Below are positions 1-10,950 of a stretch of 64,000 nt of DNA, piece by piece. The notes beneath the pieces are model-generated. The model ran no database searches. It was not told the origin of the DNA and saw only the letters and a list, made by a program, of their open reading frames with translations. A program made the translations under genes and the position numbers. Numbering within the stretch: the first letter of the stretch is position 1; each line of letters opens with the position of its first letter. The DNA is taken from positions 26,095,110 to 26,159,109 of the forward strand of contig CM037861.1 in the NCBI GenBank assembly GCA_021292105.1. Direction: 5' to 3'. This stretch comes from Anadara kagoshimensis (Eukaryota; Mollusca; Bivalvia; Arcoida; Arcidae).

Positions 1-352
1 AATATTTTAAAAGTTGTTGCCAACATGTGAATTGAATCAAATAAAATTTTTGTAAATTTTAAAAATTATAAATTTATCGTTTTTGTTTGAACTGAAAAAA
101 CATTCCTGAATTCAAGTTAATCAATTTTTTCAGGAATTCATCAATATTTTTTCTCCTTCTAAGAAACATAATATAAAGACTTTTTTGTCAGGACCGGTAA
201 GCTGCCCAGTGGTACACATTATCCTGTCTTTTAGATTCCTGTGATATTTGTACATACAGACAATTTTAACAATCAAAATATGTGACATCCATACTATGAC
301 CATATTATGCTTTATATATACATCTATTTCATTTTAGAGGCTGATACTGTGC

Positions 353-387
<35 letters not shown>

Positions 388-960
388 GAATAAGGGTGTC
401 TGGGTTTTTTAAAACAGAATATAGCAGTTCATTTTGTATAATGTGATTCATGCATTTTAGCAGTTCATTTTGTAGAATTTAGATTCATACATTTTTGCAT
501 TTCATTTTGTAGAATTTAAATTCTTGGATTTTGGCATTTCATTTTATATACTGGTAATTTAGATAAAGCAATGAATACACTTTTCATTTTGTTAGAACTT
601 AAATACACAATATTTTATGCCTTATTTAGTTCCATTTATAGTTTTGTCAGTTGATGTTTTTTCCATGTACCAGTACATAAATGTACACACTCATGTTGTG
701 TAATGTTTGTGAGGAAATAATATATGGCATAATTAGACATTTTTCTGTTTCATTTTCAGTACATCTTTATTACATTCTTTATTCATCTCATTTGTATAAT
801 TGCATATTATTTTTGGTCTGTATGTTTGTTGGTCGGTTTGTACATGTACCTTATACTGGTACCATCACGTTATATTTTCTCATGCTAAAAGTTGTGACTT
901 TCTTATTGGACATGTATTTTTTTGCCAACTGGATTTCTTGACCTTGAATCTACCCTAACG
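1..960. other. AT-rich sequence, no gene recognised
   Basis: No coding region can be supported here; the open frames are short and low-complexity. The stretch holds a (GA)n microsatellite at 355-384. At about 419-545 there are three to four imperfect copies of a 37-38 bp unit built around TTCATTTTGTA. It could be intron or intergenic DNA of a gene outside the window. Confidence 0.6.
355..384. repeat. (GA)n microsatellite
   Basis: Fifteen uninterrupted GA dinucleotides are visible, immediately followed by ATAGAATAAG. Confidence 0.95.
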
Positions 961-1251
961 TACAGTCAAACCTTCCTTAAAGGCCACCTCTATAGAAGGA
1001 CCACTTACTTTTAAAGGCCAGCAAAATTTTATCCCAACTGCTCCTCATTCATTTTACTAGTTACTTGTGATTAATGTTTCGTGGTGGTAGTAAATTTGTG
1101 GTTCAGACTGTCCACTAAAACCACTAAAGGTGAGCCCCAACAAAAATTAATGATTTCACAGTATTTGAACCTGTATATTAGGGTCATTTGCCCATAAAGG
1201 CAACTTTTACTGGTTCCCTTAGGTGGCCTTTATTAGACAGGTTTGACTGTA
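961..1251. mobile_element. MITE, TACAGTCAAACCT family (copy 1)
   Basis: The left end TACAGTCAAACCT and the right end AGGTTTGACTGTA are inverted repeats flanked by TA, as expected for a non-autonomous Tc1/mariner or pogo-like element. The inside contains AAAGGCCACCTCTATA and, inverted near the far end, AGGTGGCCTTTA, so pairing extends inward. Two shorter copies lie at 5221-5381 and 58234-58420. There is no coding capacity. Confidence 0.8.
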
Positions 1252-1696
1252 CATAAATCTTTGTTGGGACAGTGCCTCATTAATACATCTTGTTACAGTT
1301 TAAATATGTGACACACTCTTGCATATACATGTAATAGTTTTATATTATTATAATAACTAGTAACTAAATTGTCACAACACAAAAAAAAAACTGCTAAATT
1401 AATGGTCTCATTGTACAATATTTCTGGAAACTGCTTGGAATTCTTTTAATTAATATCTCCATAAAATCGATTATTATTGTACTTGATTTATATTTCATCT
1501 GTTTTTATTTTTCTAGATAAATCATCTCGGTTTATTAGTTATAATCAGTTCTGACAGAGTTGAAGAACAAAATTTGTTATATTCATCAGACTTGTTTACT
1601 TATTGTAAATAAACAATGATGACATTATTTTATAAACATACTGCATTTGGTTGTTGTTTTTCCAAAGGATTTTGTCATCAAGGTTGCCATACCACA
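1252..1696. other. AT-rich spacer, no gene recognised
   Basis: I see only AT-rich sequence with a short A-run near 1380. Nothing codes convincingly on either strand. Confidence 0.5.
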
Positions 1697-1822
1697 TGTA
1701 TAACAGCTCAGGATAAACTTTTTTGGAACCAGTCTATAAATGTAAGACCAATATTTACCGGTAGTCAAGATCATGATATTTCAGCGATTCAAAATTTTCA
1801 AAAAACTACCATCACGTCTGGA
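1697..1822. repeat. Local duplication, copy A
   Basis: This roughly 125-bp segment (with CAGCTCAGGATAAACT and GATCATGATATTTCAGCG) recurs as a direct copy at 2217-2336 with a few differences. A SINE lies between the two copies. Confidence 0.85.
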
Positions 1823-1894
1823 GAACAATAACAAGAGTACCGGTATTATATATTTGTTCACCTAAAACTGGCGACTAGAAATCAATGGAATATT

Positions 1895-2190
1895 TTGCGT
1901 ATATCGAGACATTGCCAGCTATAGGCTAAGGTGAAGAAATTTTTCCTGTGTGTTGAGCTGATGGCAGTTTACAGCAGGGTTCTTTTATCATGACATGCTT
2001 ACCGTAACATAGGACCTCGTTTATTTTAAGTTCCCATCTGAAAGAACCATGACTTTCATTTCGAAAAACCAGGTGCTTGGCAAGAGAACAGTCATTACCC
2101 ACTTTCAAGTTTTAAGACAGACCCGGCCGGGGATCATACCTCCAACTTACAGAGCGAACATTCTACCAGCTGAGCTACTGCAGTGGTTGT
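1895..2190 (-). mobile_element. tRNA-derived SINE (family 1, copy 1)
   Basis: Read on the minus strand, the head has a tRNA A-box-like stretch (AGTAGCTCAGCTGGTAGA) and a box-B-like stretch, then a conserved body ending in CTATAGCTGGCAATGTCTCGATAT. The same body recurs at 4345-4673, 16229-16555, 20005-20215 and 23745-24030. The copies are diverged, which indicates an old family. It may belong to the bivalve SINEs with a conserved central domain, but I cannot confirm that from sequence alone. Confidence 0.75.
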
Positions 2191-2216
2191 GATCAAGATT
2201 ACCACTCTCTATTACA

Positions 2217-2336
2217 TGTATTACAGCTCAGGATAAACTATTTTGGAACCAGTCTATAAATGTAAGACCAATTTTCAGTCAAGATCATGATATTTCAGCG
2301 ATTCAAAATTTTCCAAAAACTACCATCACTTCAGGT
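2217..2336. repeat. Local duplication, copy B
   Basis: Second copy of the segment at 1697-1822. It lacks the TTACCGG insertion seen in copy A and extends to AAAACAATAACAA. Confidence 0.85.
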
Positions 2337-2530
2337 TCAAAGTCTAGAAAACAATAACAAAGGAGTATGTGCCATTCATATCAACTTCTTAATACATGTA
2401 CAATGTGTTTGTGTAACTTCACCTAAAACTGGTGAAACTAGATATAAATGACTCGCATTCTTTACGATGTTGATATAAATTGTAGTTATAAACCAAAAAC
2501 CATAGGAAATTGAAACCTTATACATTTTGG

Positions 2531-3826
2531 AAGGGGTATAAAATGTGTAGGCGGGCTGGCAAAATCTTGCACCCAATTTTGCAATGATCTATATTTCAAT
2601 AAATATCTATTGGATTTTTATAATATTTTTACACAATATCGGGCATGATCTCAATTTTTAAAATATATTTTGATTTAAAAAAATATTTGATATTTTTGAA
2701 GTTATTACAAAAAACATGGGCTACACTTTTTTCAATCTGTCAAAATTCATCCGAGACAGGATAACAAAATTTTACAACCCAATTTTCAATGATCTATATG
2801 TCCATAATTATCTATTGGATTTACATAGTATTTGGACATAATATCCGGCATGACCTAAATTTTTAAAATATGTTTTTGATTTCAAAAAATATTTAATATT
2901 TTTGAAGTTATTAAAGAAAATACGGGCTACACTTTTTCCAATCGGTCAAAATTCATCCGAGGCAGGACGGGTAAGCTTTGAACATTGATCCATATCTCTC
3001 CACATGATTATGCTTGCCGGTTAAAATTTGCAACAAATACGTGGTGGATATGTATCTGATACCACCAAAGGGTATTTCCTATAATGCAGTGCTTTTCTTT
3101 TTATAACCGATTGTTTGTGGCATTTGATTGTTCTATAAGTACGACGCCATAAGTTATTTTTCTGTAAATCCCTCCTGTATAATGGTGCCTTCTTCTTCTA
3201 TGGCGTTGTTCCCTTGTTGCCTTGATAAAAAATGGTGGCGTACTTATCGCAATTAAAGAACAAACAATCGGCTATAAAAAGAAAACCACTGAATTATAGG
3301 AAATACCCTTTGGTGCTATTAAAGATATATATCCACCGCGTATTTGATGAAACATTTAATAGGCAAGCATAATTATGTAACAATGTTCAAAGCTCACTTG
3401 TCCTACCTCACATGAATTTTGACCGATTGGAAAAAGTGTAGCCCGTATTTTCTTTAATAACTTCAAAAATATCAAATATTTTTTAAAATAAAAATATATT
3501 TAAAGAATTGAGTTATAAAAATCCAATTGATATTTATTGAAATATAGTCATTGAAAATTGGGTGGTAAATTTTGTTATCCTGCCACGGATGAATTTTGAC
3601 CTATTGAAAAAAGTGTAGCCCATATTTTTTGTTATTACTTAAAAAATATCAAATATTTTTTAAAATCAAAAATATATTTAAAAACTTTAAGGCATGCCCG
3701 ATATTATGTGAAACTATTATAAAAATCCAATAAATATTTATTGAAATATAGATAAATAAAAATTGGGTGTAAGATTTTGCCAGGCCGCCTACTCATTTTA
3801 TACCCCCTCTACATTTTGTATATAGC
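2531..3826. mobile_element. 1.3-kb foldback element with about 0.6-kb inverted arms
   Basis: The left end GGGGTATAAAATGTGTAGGC is inverted at the right end (GCCTACTCATTTTATACCCC). The arms (about 2531-3150 and 3200-3826) pair along almost their whole length, for example AATCGGTCAAAATTCATC against the reverse-complement motif near 3420. Each arm contains two direct copies of a roughly 200-bp subunit around CCAATTTT..AATGATCTATAT. The centre near 3170 is unique. No transposase is present. A transcript across it would form a long hairpin. Confidence 0.8.
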
Positions 3827-4344
3827 ATAATATCTTGAAGCTCTATTAAGTTTGTTAAGCTGGTTGACCTTGACTAGCATACAAGGTCACAGTGACCTGA
3901 AAAAGAAAACTTTTTAAACCATCTTCTTGTCAAGAAATAAAAGGCCCGATAGAAACTCAAAACTCTATGAAGTTTGCCAAACTAGTTGAGGTTCACCCAC
4001 ATTTAAGGTCACAGTGACCTTAGAAAATATTTATTTTTACGAACAGGGAAGTACTACTTCCCTGGAAGTATTGTCACAGGGCTTAAAAGCGATTCGCCGA
4101 ACAACTACTGCAGTAAGCTTTTGTCCGTGCGTCAAAAAATAGTTCGCTAGATCAGTAGATGCTTTAGCATGCAGATGTAACGTAATTTCATGTATGTAGT
4201 AGCTTGAATCTTTATCTATAATATTGGTGCATATAAAGTCCTACTATGATTTTGAAGTTAGCTGACCTTGGTATACAAACAACTAAACTTTGACACTAGA
4301 GTAGAAAAGAAAAAAAGTCAAGTGTAAATTCCTTGGTCCAATAT
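3827..4344. other. Spacer with degenerate GACCTTGAC-type repeat
   Basis: No gene recognised. At 3855-4030 there are two imperfect copies of a unit containing AAGGTCACAGTGACCT, a palindromic motif common in bivalve interspersed repeats. Confidence 0.5.
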
Positions 4345-4673
4345 TCTTACGTCCTAGTCAAGAATATTTCACTTGATATCAAGACATTGCCAGCTATAGG
4401 CAAAGGTGACACAGAAATTTTGCCTGTGCGTTGGGCTGATGGCATTATATAACAGGATTCTTTACCATGCCACGCCTACCTTCACACAGGACCTCTTTTA
4501 GTTTAAGTTCCCTTACAAAAGAACCGTGACTTCCATTTCTTAATGCCATGTGCTTGGCGAAAGAACAGTCACTATCCACTTTCAAGTGTTGGATTCAGAC
4601 TGGGTCAGGGTTCCAACCCACACCCTCCCACTTACAGAGGGAGCACTTTACCAACTTAGCTACCACAGCGGTT
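4345..4673 (-). mobile_element. tRNA-derived SINE (family 1, copy 2)
   Basis: The minus strand reads a tRNA-like head (GTAGCTAAGTTGGTAAAGTG at about 4653-4672), then the shared body (CTATAGCTGGCAATGTCTTG) and tail (TATTCTTGACTAGGACGTAAG). It is the same family as the copies at 1895-2190 and 16229-16555. Confidence 0.78.
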
Positions 4674-4845
4674 AAAACTTTGAGAGATTAATACAATATA
4701 ATATCAATGTAAATAGAAGTAGCTGACAAATTCTGATGGAACATCAAATATGATTCTTAGTCCTTGTTAATGGCTGAAGAAATTTTGATGTGATGTAAAG
4801 TATGCAGTCCTTGTAAATACCTGAAAAAATTGTGATGCTATAGAA

Positions 4846-5172
4846 AGATGTAGCTCTGTTGGTAGAGCGTCAGACTTGGGATCCAAGGGTTGTGAGATCC
4901 AATCCCGATTGGGGCATGTTGTGACCTTAAGCAAGTTTCTTAATTTCAAATTTCTGCTGGCTTACCCGGTGTCAGGATAATGAATCAGTGGGACAGCAAA
5001 CTCTGCAATTGTTGTCTCGGTGAGCTAGCACCTCAAAGTCGCCCAGAGTGTGTGCTAGTACAAGGCAGACATATGCATAATACACATTGTTAGTCATGGT
5101 TACATCAGGGTAGCCTAGTGTAATCTGGCTGACATTGCACCAGAGTGAAAAGATTAAAATGCTCCAATACAA
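4846..5172 (+). mobile_element. Second tRNA-derived SINE-like element
   Basis: The head TGTAGCTCTGTTGGTAGAGC resembles a tRNA A box, with an anticodon-stem-like ACTTGGGATCCAAG and a box-B-like region after it. The body differs from SINE family 1 (CTAGCACCTCAAAGTCGCCC, ACTCTGGGCGA-type sequence). A body fragment recurs in the opposite orientation near 23290. It is not a functional tRNA because the acceptor stem does not close. Confidence 0.6.
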
Positions 5173-5220
5173 TTCATAGTCTTATTAAAGGTGTCTAAAT
5201 ACAGTACACATGTAGTTAAG

Positions 5221-5381
5221 TACAGTCCAACCTGCCTTAAAGGCCACCTCTTTATAAGGGCTACCTGCTTATAAAGGTCAGTAGAATTGTATCCCTATTA
5301 TTCTTCATTCATACTACTTGAACCTGTATATAACCTTTTACTGGTTCCCTTTGGTAGCCTTTTTAAACAGGTTTGACTGTA
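5221..5381. mobile_element. MITE, TACAGTCAAACCT family (copy 2)
   Basis: Ends TACAGTCCAACCTGCC and AACAGGTTTGACTGTA are inverted and TA-flanked. This is a shorter version of the element at 961-1251, with the AAAGGCCACCTC interior motif retained. Confidence 0.8.
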
Positions 5382-5624
5382 ATGCAAACAGTATTGGCAT
5401 AATCTAATAGTTTTCATACAAACTCTAAAAGCAAAATTAAGTTGTATATTATTATTTCCAAAAATTCACCATAACATGACATATAAAAAGCACCATAATT
5501 CCCTTGAATAGTATGCTAATGATAAATGATGTACAAACTACAGAAGCTTGGCTTCTAGTGTCTTAAAGACAAAAGAGTAGACAAATGATTTACTCTCATT
5601 AAGTACAATAGACCCTATGTTATA

Positions 5625-6275
5625 TAAATAAGTTAACATCTAAATGTGTAAATCTTCTACATAAACAGTCTCTTGTGGCAACAATTGCTATAGCTATGGC
5701 GGTTCAGTTTTTTAATGTTTTAGCAACAGTATTTCTGACATATTTTAATGCTTAAAGAATTTTGTAAAAATCGCAAATCTGTTTATACATAAGTTAACAT
5801 CTAAACCTGTAAATCTTGTACAATCTTTTGTGACAACCATTGCCATATAACTATGGTGGTTCTGTTTATAAAAATTTTAACCACTTTTGTTCTTGACATA
5901 TTTTATTAACATGTTTAAAGAATTTTGCAAAAATCTAAAATCCGGTAATAAAAAAGCTAACAACTAAACTTGTAAATCTTGAATATAAACAACAATGTGC
6001 CAACCATTGATGTGGCTATGGTGGTTCTATTATTTCTTTTAGCGACTTTTTAATGACATATTTTAATGTTCAACATGTTTAAAGAATTTTGCAAAAATGT
6101 CAAATCTGGTTATAAATAAGTTTACATCTAAACGTGTTAATCTTGTGCATAAACAATCTTTTGTGACAACCGTTGTTATAGCTATGGTGGTTCTGTTCTT
6201 AAATATTTTAGCAACTTTTTATTTTCGAATATTTTAAACACATTTAAAGAATTTTGCTAAAATCTCAAAAACCAA
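5625..6275. repeat. Imperfect tandem repeat, about 160 bp x 4
   Basis: Four diverged direct copies are marked by CTATGG(C/T)GGTTCTGTT and AAAGAATTTTGCAAAAAT, spaced about 155-165 bp. Each also has a TAAGTTAACATCTAAAC segment. No coding potential; the sequence between 5382 and 5624 is likewise unremarkable. Confidence 0.8.
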
Positions 6276-6971
6276 CGATTTTAAAATTCTTAATGTATTT
6301 ATTGTTTGATTTGTAAATCAATTGCTTTCAAAGACTTATAGTCCATTACATAGCATATAAGATTTGACTGTGTCACGTATGTACAGTGACTCATCTGAAT
6401 GAAGCCTCACTTGAAAAAGTGGCAAACTGGTAATCAGAACATAGCTAGAAATAAACAACTAAATTTGAAAAATTAAAGCCAGATAATGGGGGGGGGGGGG
6501 ATGAGATTCATTTGCACCTTACAAACACTTAAAAAGAGACGATAAAAAACCAGCGACATATTCTGTATTAAATGTCGCTGGCAAAACAAAATCCCTAATA
6601 GGATTTGCTGCTGGATCAATACCTCCTAACGTTTGTACAGAACCTTTTGGAAACTGTCTACACCGCAAATCCCCAGAAAATGGGAAAACATCATCTTATG
6701 CGGTTTCATGTCCATTGGAAACAAGTGTTGCGCACAAATGTTAGAAGGTATCATGTGGTACAGGGGTAAACCCCATTTCCTGTTGTTTAGTCGGGGATTT
6801 TATTTACTTATTATTTATTTATTTGATACCTACAATAATCTACGAACAAGTATCAGCTAATGGACTATACACACACATTACATGGATAAATAAATATCTG
6901 ATATAACATTTAGATCCTTCGTGCCAGTTTTGGTCATCGTAAAAAAATTCCAACTTGAAATTCAGTTACAA
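6276..6971. other. AT-rich spacer with G-run
   Basis: No gene recognised. A run of 13 G lies at 6488-6500. The open frame at 6633-6860 has no recognisable protein features. Confidence 0.5.
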
Positions 6972-9409
6972 ACAAGAGGCCCATGGGCCTGATACGCTCA
7001 CCTGATAACTAATGGCTAGCTGATAGATAATACTAAACCCCAATGACTTTTTTTTTTACATCATGATATCCGTTGTATCAATACCTACAACATTCTAGTA
7101 TACATGCCTATACAAAAAGTTTATAGTTTTCGAGATAATTAAACATTTCAGTATTGTTTCGCATCTGTGACCTTGACCTTTGAACCCATGACCTTTTTCT
7201 ATACATCAAAATGATCGTTGTATCGATACCTAAAACATTCTAATATACATGCCTATACAAAAAGTTTATAGTTTTCAAGATAATTAAACATTTCGGTATT
7301 GTTTCGCATCTGTGACCTTGACCTTTAAACCCATAACCTTTTTCTATAATCAAAATGATTGTTTTATCAATATCTACAACATTCTAATATACATGCCTAT
7401 ACAAAAAGTTTATAGTTTTCGAGATAATTAACCATTTCGGTATTGTTTCGCATCTGTGACCTTGACCTTTGAACCCATGACCTTTTTCTATACATCAGAA
7501 TGATCATTGTATCAATAACTACAACATTCTAATATACAAGCCTATACAAAAAGTTTATAGTTTTTGAGATAATTAACCATTTTGGTATTGTTTCACATCT
7601 GTGACCTTGACCTTTGAACCCATGACCTTTTTCTATACATCAGAATGATCATTGTATCAATAACTACAACATTCCAATATACAAGCCTATACAAAAAGTT
7701 TATAGTTTTTGAGATAATTAACCATTTTGGTATTGTTTCACATCTGTGACCTTGACCTTTAAACCCATGACCTTTTTCTATACATCAAAATGATCGTTGT
7801 ATCAATACCTACAACATTCTAATATACATGCCTATACAAAAAGTTTATAGTTTTCAAGATAATTAACCATTTCGGTATTGTTTCGCATCTGTGACCTTGA
7901 CCTTTGAACCCATGACCTTTTTCTATACATCAAAATGATCGTTGTATCAATACCTACAACATTCTAATATACATGCCTATACAAAATGTTTATAGTTTTA
8001 GAGATAATTAACCATTTCGGTATTGTTTCGCATCTGTGACCTTGACCTTTGAACCCATGACCTTTTTCTATACACCAAAATGATCGTTGTATCCATACCT
8101 ACAACATTCTAATATACATGCCTATACAAAAAGTTTATAGTTTTCGAGATAATTAACCATTTCGGTATTGTTTCACATCTGTGACCTTGACCTTTGAACC
8201 CATGACTTTTTTCTATACATCAAAATGATCGTTGTATCAATACCTACAACATTCTAATATACATGCCTATACAAAATGTTTATAGTTTTCAAGATAATTA
8301 ACCATTTCGGTATTGTTTCGCATCTGTGACCTTAACCTTTGAACCCATGTCCTTTTTCTATACATCAAAATGATCGTTGTATCGATACCTACAACATTCT
8401 AATATACATGCCTATACAAAAAGTTTATAGTTTTCGAGATAATTAACCATTTCGGTATTGTTTCGCATCTGTGACCTTGACCTTTGAACCCATGACCTTT
8501 TTCTATACACCAAAATGATCGTTGTATCGATACCTACAACATTCTAATATACATGCCTATACAAAAAGTTTATAGTTTTCGAGATAATTAACCATTTCGG
8601 TATTGTTTCACATCTGTGACCTTGACCTTTGAACCCATGACCTTTTTCTATACATCAAAATGATCGTTGTATCAATACCTACAACATTCTAATATACATG
8701 CCTATACAAAATGTTTATAGTTTTCAAGATAATTAACCATTTCGGTATTTTTTCGCATCTGTGACCTTAACCTTTAAACCCATGACCTTTTTCTATACAT
8801 CAAAATGATCGTTGTATCAATACCTACAACATTCTAATATACATGCCTATACAAAAAGTTTATAGTTTTCGAGATAATAATTATAATCAGAGGTAAAAAA
8901 AATTAGGTCACGACCTTCACAATTGACCTTGACCTCATTTTGAAGATACTAAGTAGAAGATGTCAAAACTGAAAACCCCATGTCATTATCTGGTCAAATA
9001 GTCAAGTTATAACAATTTGAAGCTATTTTACGATTTTTTCAAAATTAAACGCAAAAACGCGTAACCTATTTTTTATCCGAATTTTACAAAATGAACAAAC
9101 TATAGGCTTAAGACCATAGAGAAGCCAAATATCACATCAGATTTTTTCTCCAATCAGTACTTTCGGAGAAGAAGATTTTTTAAGATTTTTGCACCCCTAG
9201 GTCACCTTGACCTAGTTATGGTAGCCATGGCAACGCCACGAACAAATCTGAATTGCACCGGCCCATATATACTTCTGACAAAGTTTCATTAAAAACTGTC
9301 CAGTAGTTTCAGAGGAGAAGTCGAAAATAGGTGTTAACGACGCACACACGCATGCACACACGCTGCGCTATGCCATAAGCTCACATGACCTTCGGTCAGG
9401 TGAGCTAAA
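6972..9409. mobile_element. Non-autonomous element with minisatellite core (ends GCTCACCTG / CAGGTGAGC)
   Basis: The left end AAGAGGCCCATGGGCCTGAT then GCTCACCTG, and the right end GCTCACATGACC..GTCAGGTGAGCTAAAA, form subterminal inverted repeats. The centre is a tandem array (about 7045-8880). After it comes a unique stretch with GACCTTGACC motifs and a short ACACACGCATGCACACACGC tract. A second element with related ends but an unrelated array lies at 35264-36937. The design recalls the tandem-repeat-bearing mobile elements known from bivalves, but the superfamily cannot be assigned here. Confidence 0.7.
7045..8880. repeat. Minisatellite, about 145 bp x 12-13
   Basis: The phrase CCTATACAAAA recurs at about 7105, 7252, 7397, 7542, 7687, 7832, 7977, 8122, 8267, 8412, 8557, 8702 and 8847, giving a steady 145-bp period. 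Each unit carries TGTGACCTTGACCTTTGAAC followed by CATGACCTTT, so every monomer has several AGGTCA half-sites on the minus strand. Copies differ at a few positions, and interior copies are the most alike. Confidence 0.95.
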
Positions 9410-9606
9410 AACATATACACATCTCATATACACAATATATGAACAAAAATTGAATTAACAAAATTCTATTGTGGAAAGAGATATACTAATAAACACTACC
9501 TGAACAAATATTGCTAGGTAAGATTACGTATTCTATGTACTCTGAATGTTTCTATGGTAACAACAGTATCAATACATTGCTGTACTTAATAATGTAACAT
9601 GTAAAA

Positions 9607-9863
9607 CCAGGCCCCAGTTTCACAATCATTCCTTAACTAAGATTTTCCTCAACTTAAATTTACCTTATTTTGGCTATCTTTTTTGGAATTATAAGTTAAT
9701 ATTTTTGACAAAAACTGAATACAAATGTTATTAGCTTGAAATGATCTTCAAAATGACACTTTAAATAACTCAATATCTTAAAAATTAACAAAAGTATTAA
9801 GATTCGAAATTTGCCAAATTTAAGGAAAGGGAAATCTTAGTTAAGATGGTGAAACCCGGGCCA
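9607..9863. mobile_element. MITE, CCCAGTTTCACAATCATTCC family (copy 1)
   Basis: The left end CAGGCCCCAGTTTCACAATC and right end GGTGAAACCCGGGCCAG are inverted. The next arms also pair (CTTAACTAAGATTTTCC with GGGAAATCTTAGTTAAG). Further copies lie at 10027-10262 and 31097-31316. Confidence 0.8.
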
Positions 9864-10026
9864 GAATCTGAATTTCAACAAACAATTACACTTATTACAC
9901 TTATCAAGTAAGTTATGAACACTACAAGAGTTGGTCCTTCTATCACAGGTTAGATCTACATATTTATCTTCATATATAAAGAAACTGGGTTTTTTTTTAA
10001 ATAATAAAAATAAACATATAAACATC

Positions 10027-10262
10027 ACTGGTCCCAGATTCATAATCATTCCTGAACCGAGACTTCCCTAACATGAATTTGGCAAAATTGGAACCTTAAC
10101 AATTTTGTTAATTGTTAAGATATTCAGGAATCATTTTAAAGATTTTGCGAGATGTCTTTATGAATTGATTTGTAGTTCCAAAAGAGCCTGTCAAAATTTG
10201 CTCAATTTCAATTAAGGAAAATCTAAGTTAAGGTCAGGAGTAATTGTGAAACTGGAGCCAGT
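10027..10262. mobile_element. MITE, CCCAGTTTCACAATCATTCC family (copy 2)
   Basis: The left end ACTGGTCCCAGATTCATAAT and right end ATTGTGAAACTGGAGCCAGT are inverted. The interior has the same CTTAA..AAATCT pairing arms as copy 1, from which it is separated by about 160 bp. Confidence 0.8.
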
Positions 10263-10585
10263 TCATTTAGTAGTCAAAATGTAAGAATGTAAGCATGGTC
10301 ATTCTGTTAAAAAACATTTTAATAAAATGTAAGACTGATCCCATTTGATTTTTGATTTTTTAGATGATCAAGTTATCTGGTAACAGGTGAAGTGATTAAA
10401 GCTTTTTTACCCTCCTGATCATTGTATATATACCCTGATTTATGTATCCATGGAAACAAATATATGGTCATGTGTTTATGAATTATAACTGACTGCATTG
10501 TAAATCAATTTGAACCAGCACTGTGACATTAATTAAAGTGCTCTTGAAAATCTATGAAAACAGATTAATAATTTTTTACAGAACC

Positions 10586-10950
10586 CAGGGTTTAGCTCTG
10601 CCTTTTGTCAATTTAGGCAATTGCTAATTTTTATAATTTCTGGCTTCAAAAAATAGATATCAATTTCATTATTGGGCGGACTTAGATCACCAACTTTTTA
10701 AGTAAAACAAGTGTTACAAACTTTTAATCAAGAACAATCTATACAACAGATTAGAAGTTCTTCAGTTCTACATTTAAGGCATTTTTGTCACTTTTAGTTT
10801 CATAGTTTTTCTGGCTCTTTTACATATAAATTGGCTCATGAATTTAACTAGAACTGTCTTTTGAGAGCCAAATACCCCCTAAACTTTGTGGGGATATAAA
10901 AATTAGCCAATTTTTTGGTTAAAATTTTTTGAAAGCCAGAGCTAAACCTG
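10586..10950. mobile_element. MITE with CAGGGTTTAGCTCTG ends
   Basis: The left end CAGGGTTTAGCTCTG and right end CAGAGCTAAACCTG are inverted repeats. Further pairing continues inward (CTAATTTTTATAA near 10625 against ATATAAAAATTAGCC near 10895). This end sequence resembles hAT-type non-autonomous elements. No protein is encoded. Confidence 0.75.

Noticed and set aside
4846..4925. Possible tRNA gene (TGG anticodon-like loop)
   Set aside because: Stems are imperfect and SINE-like body follows.
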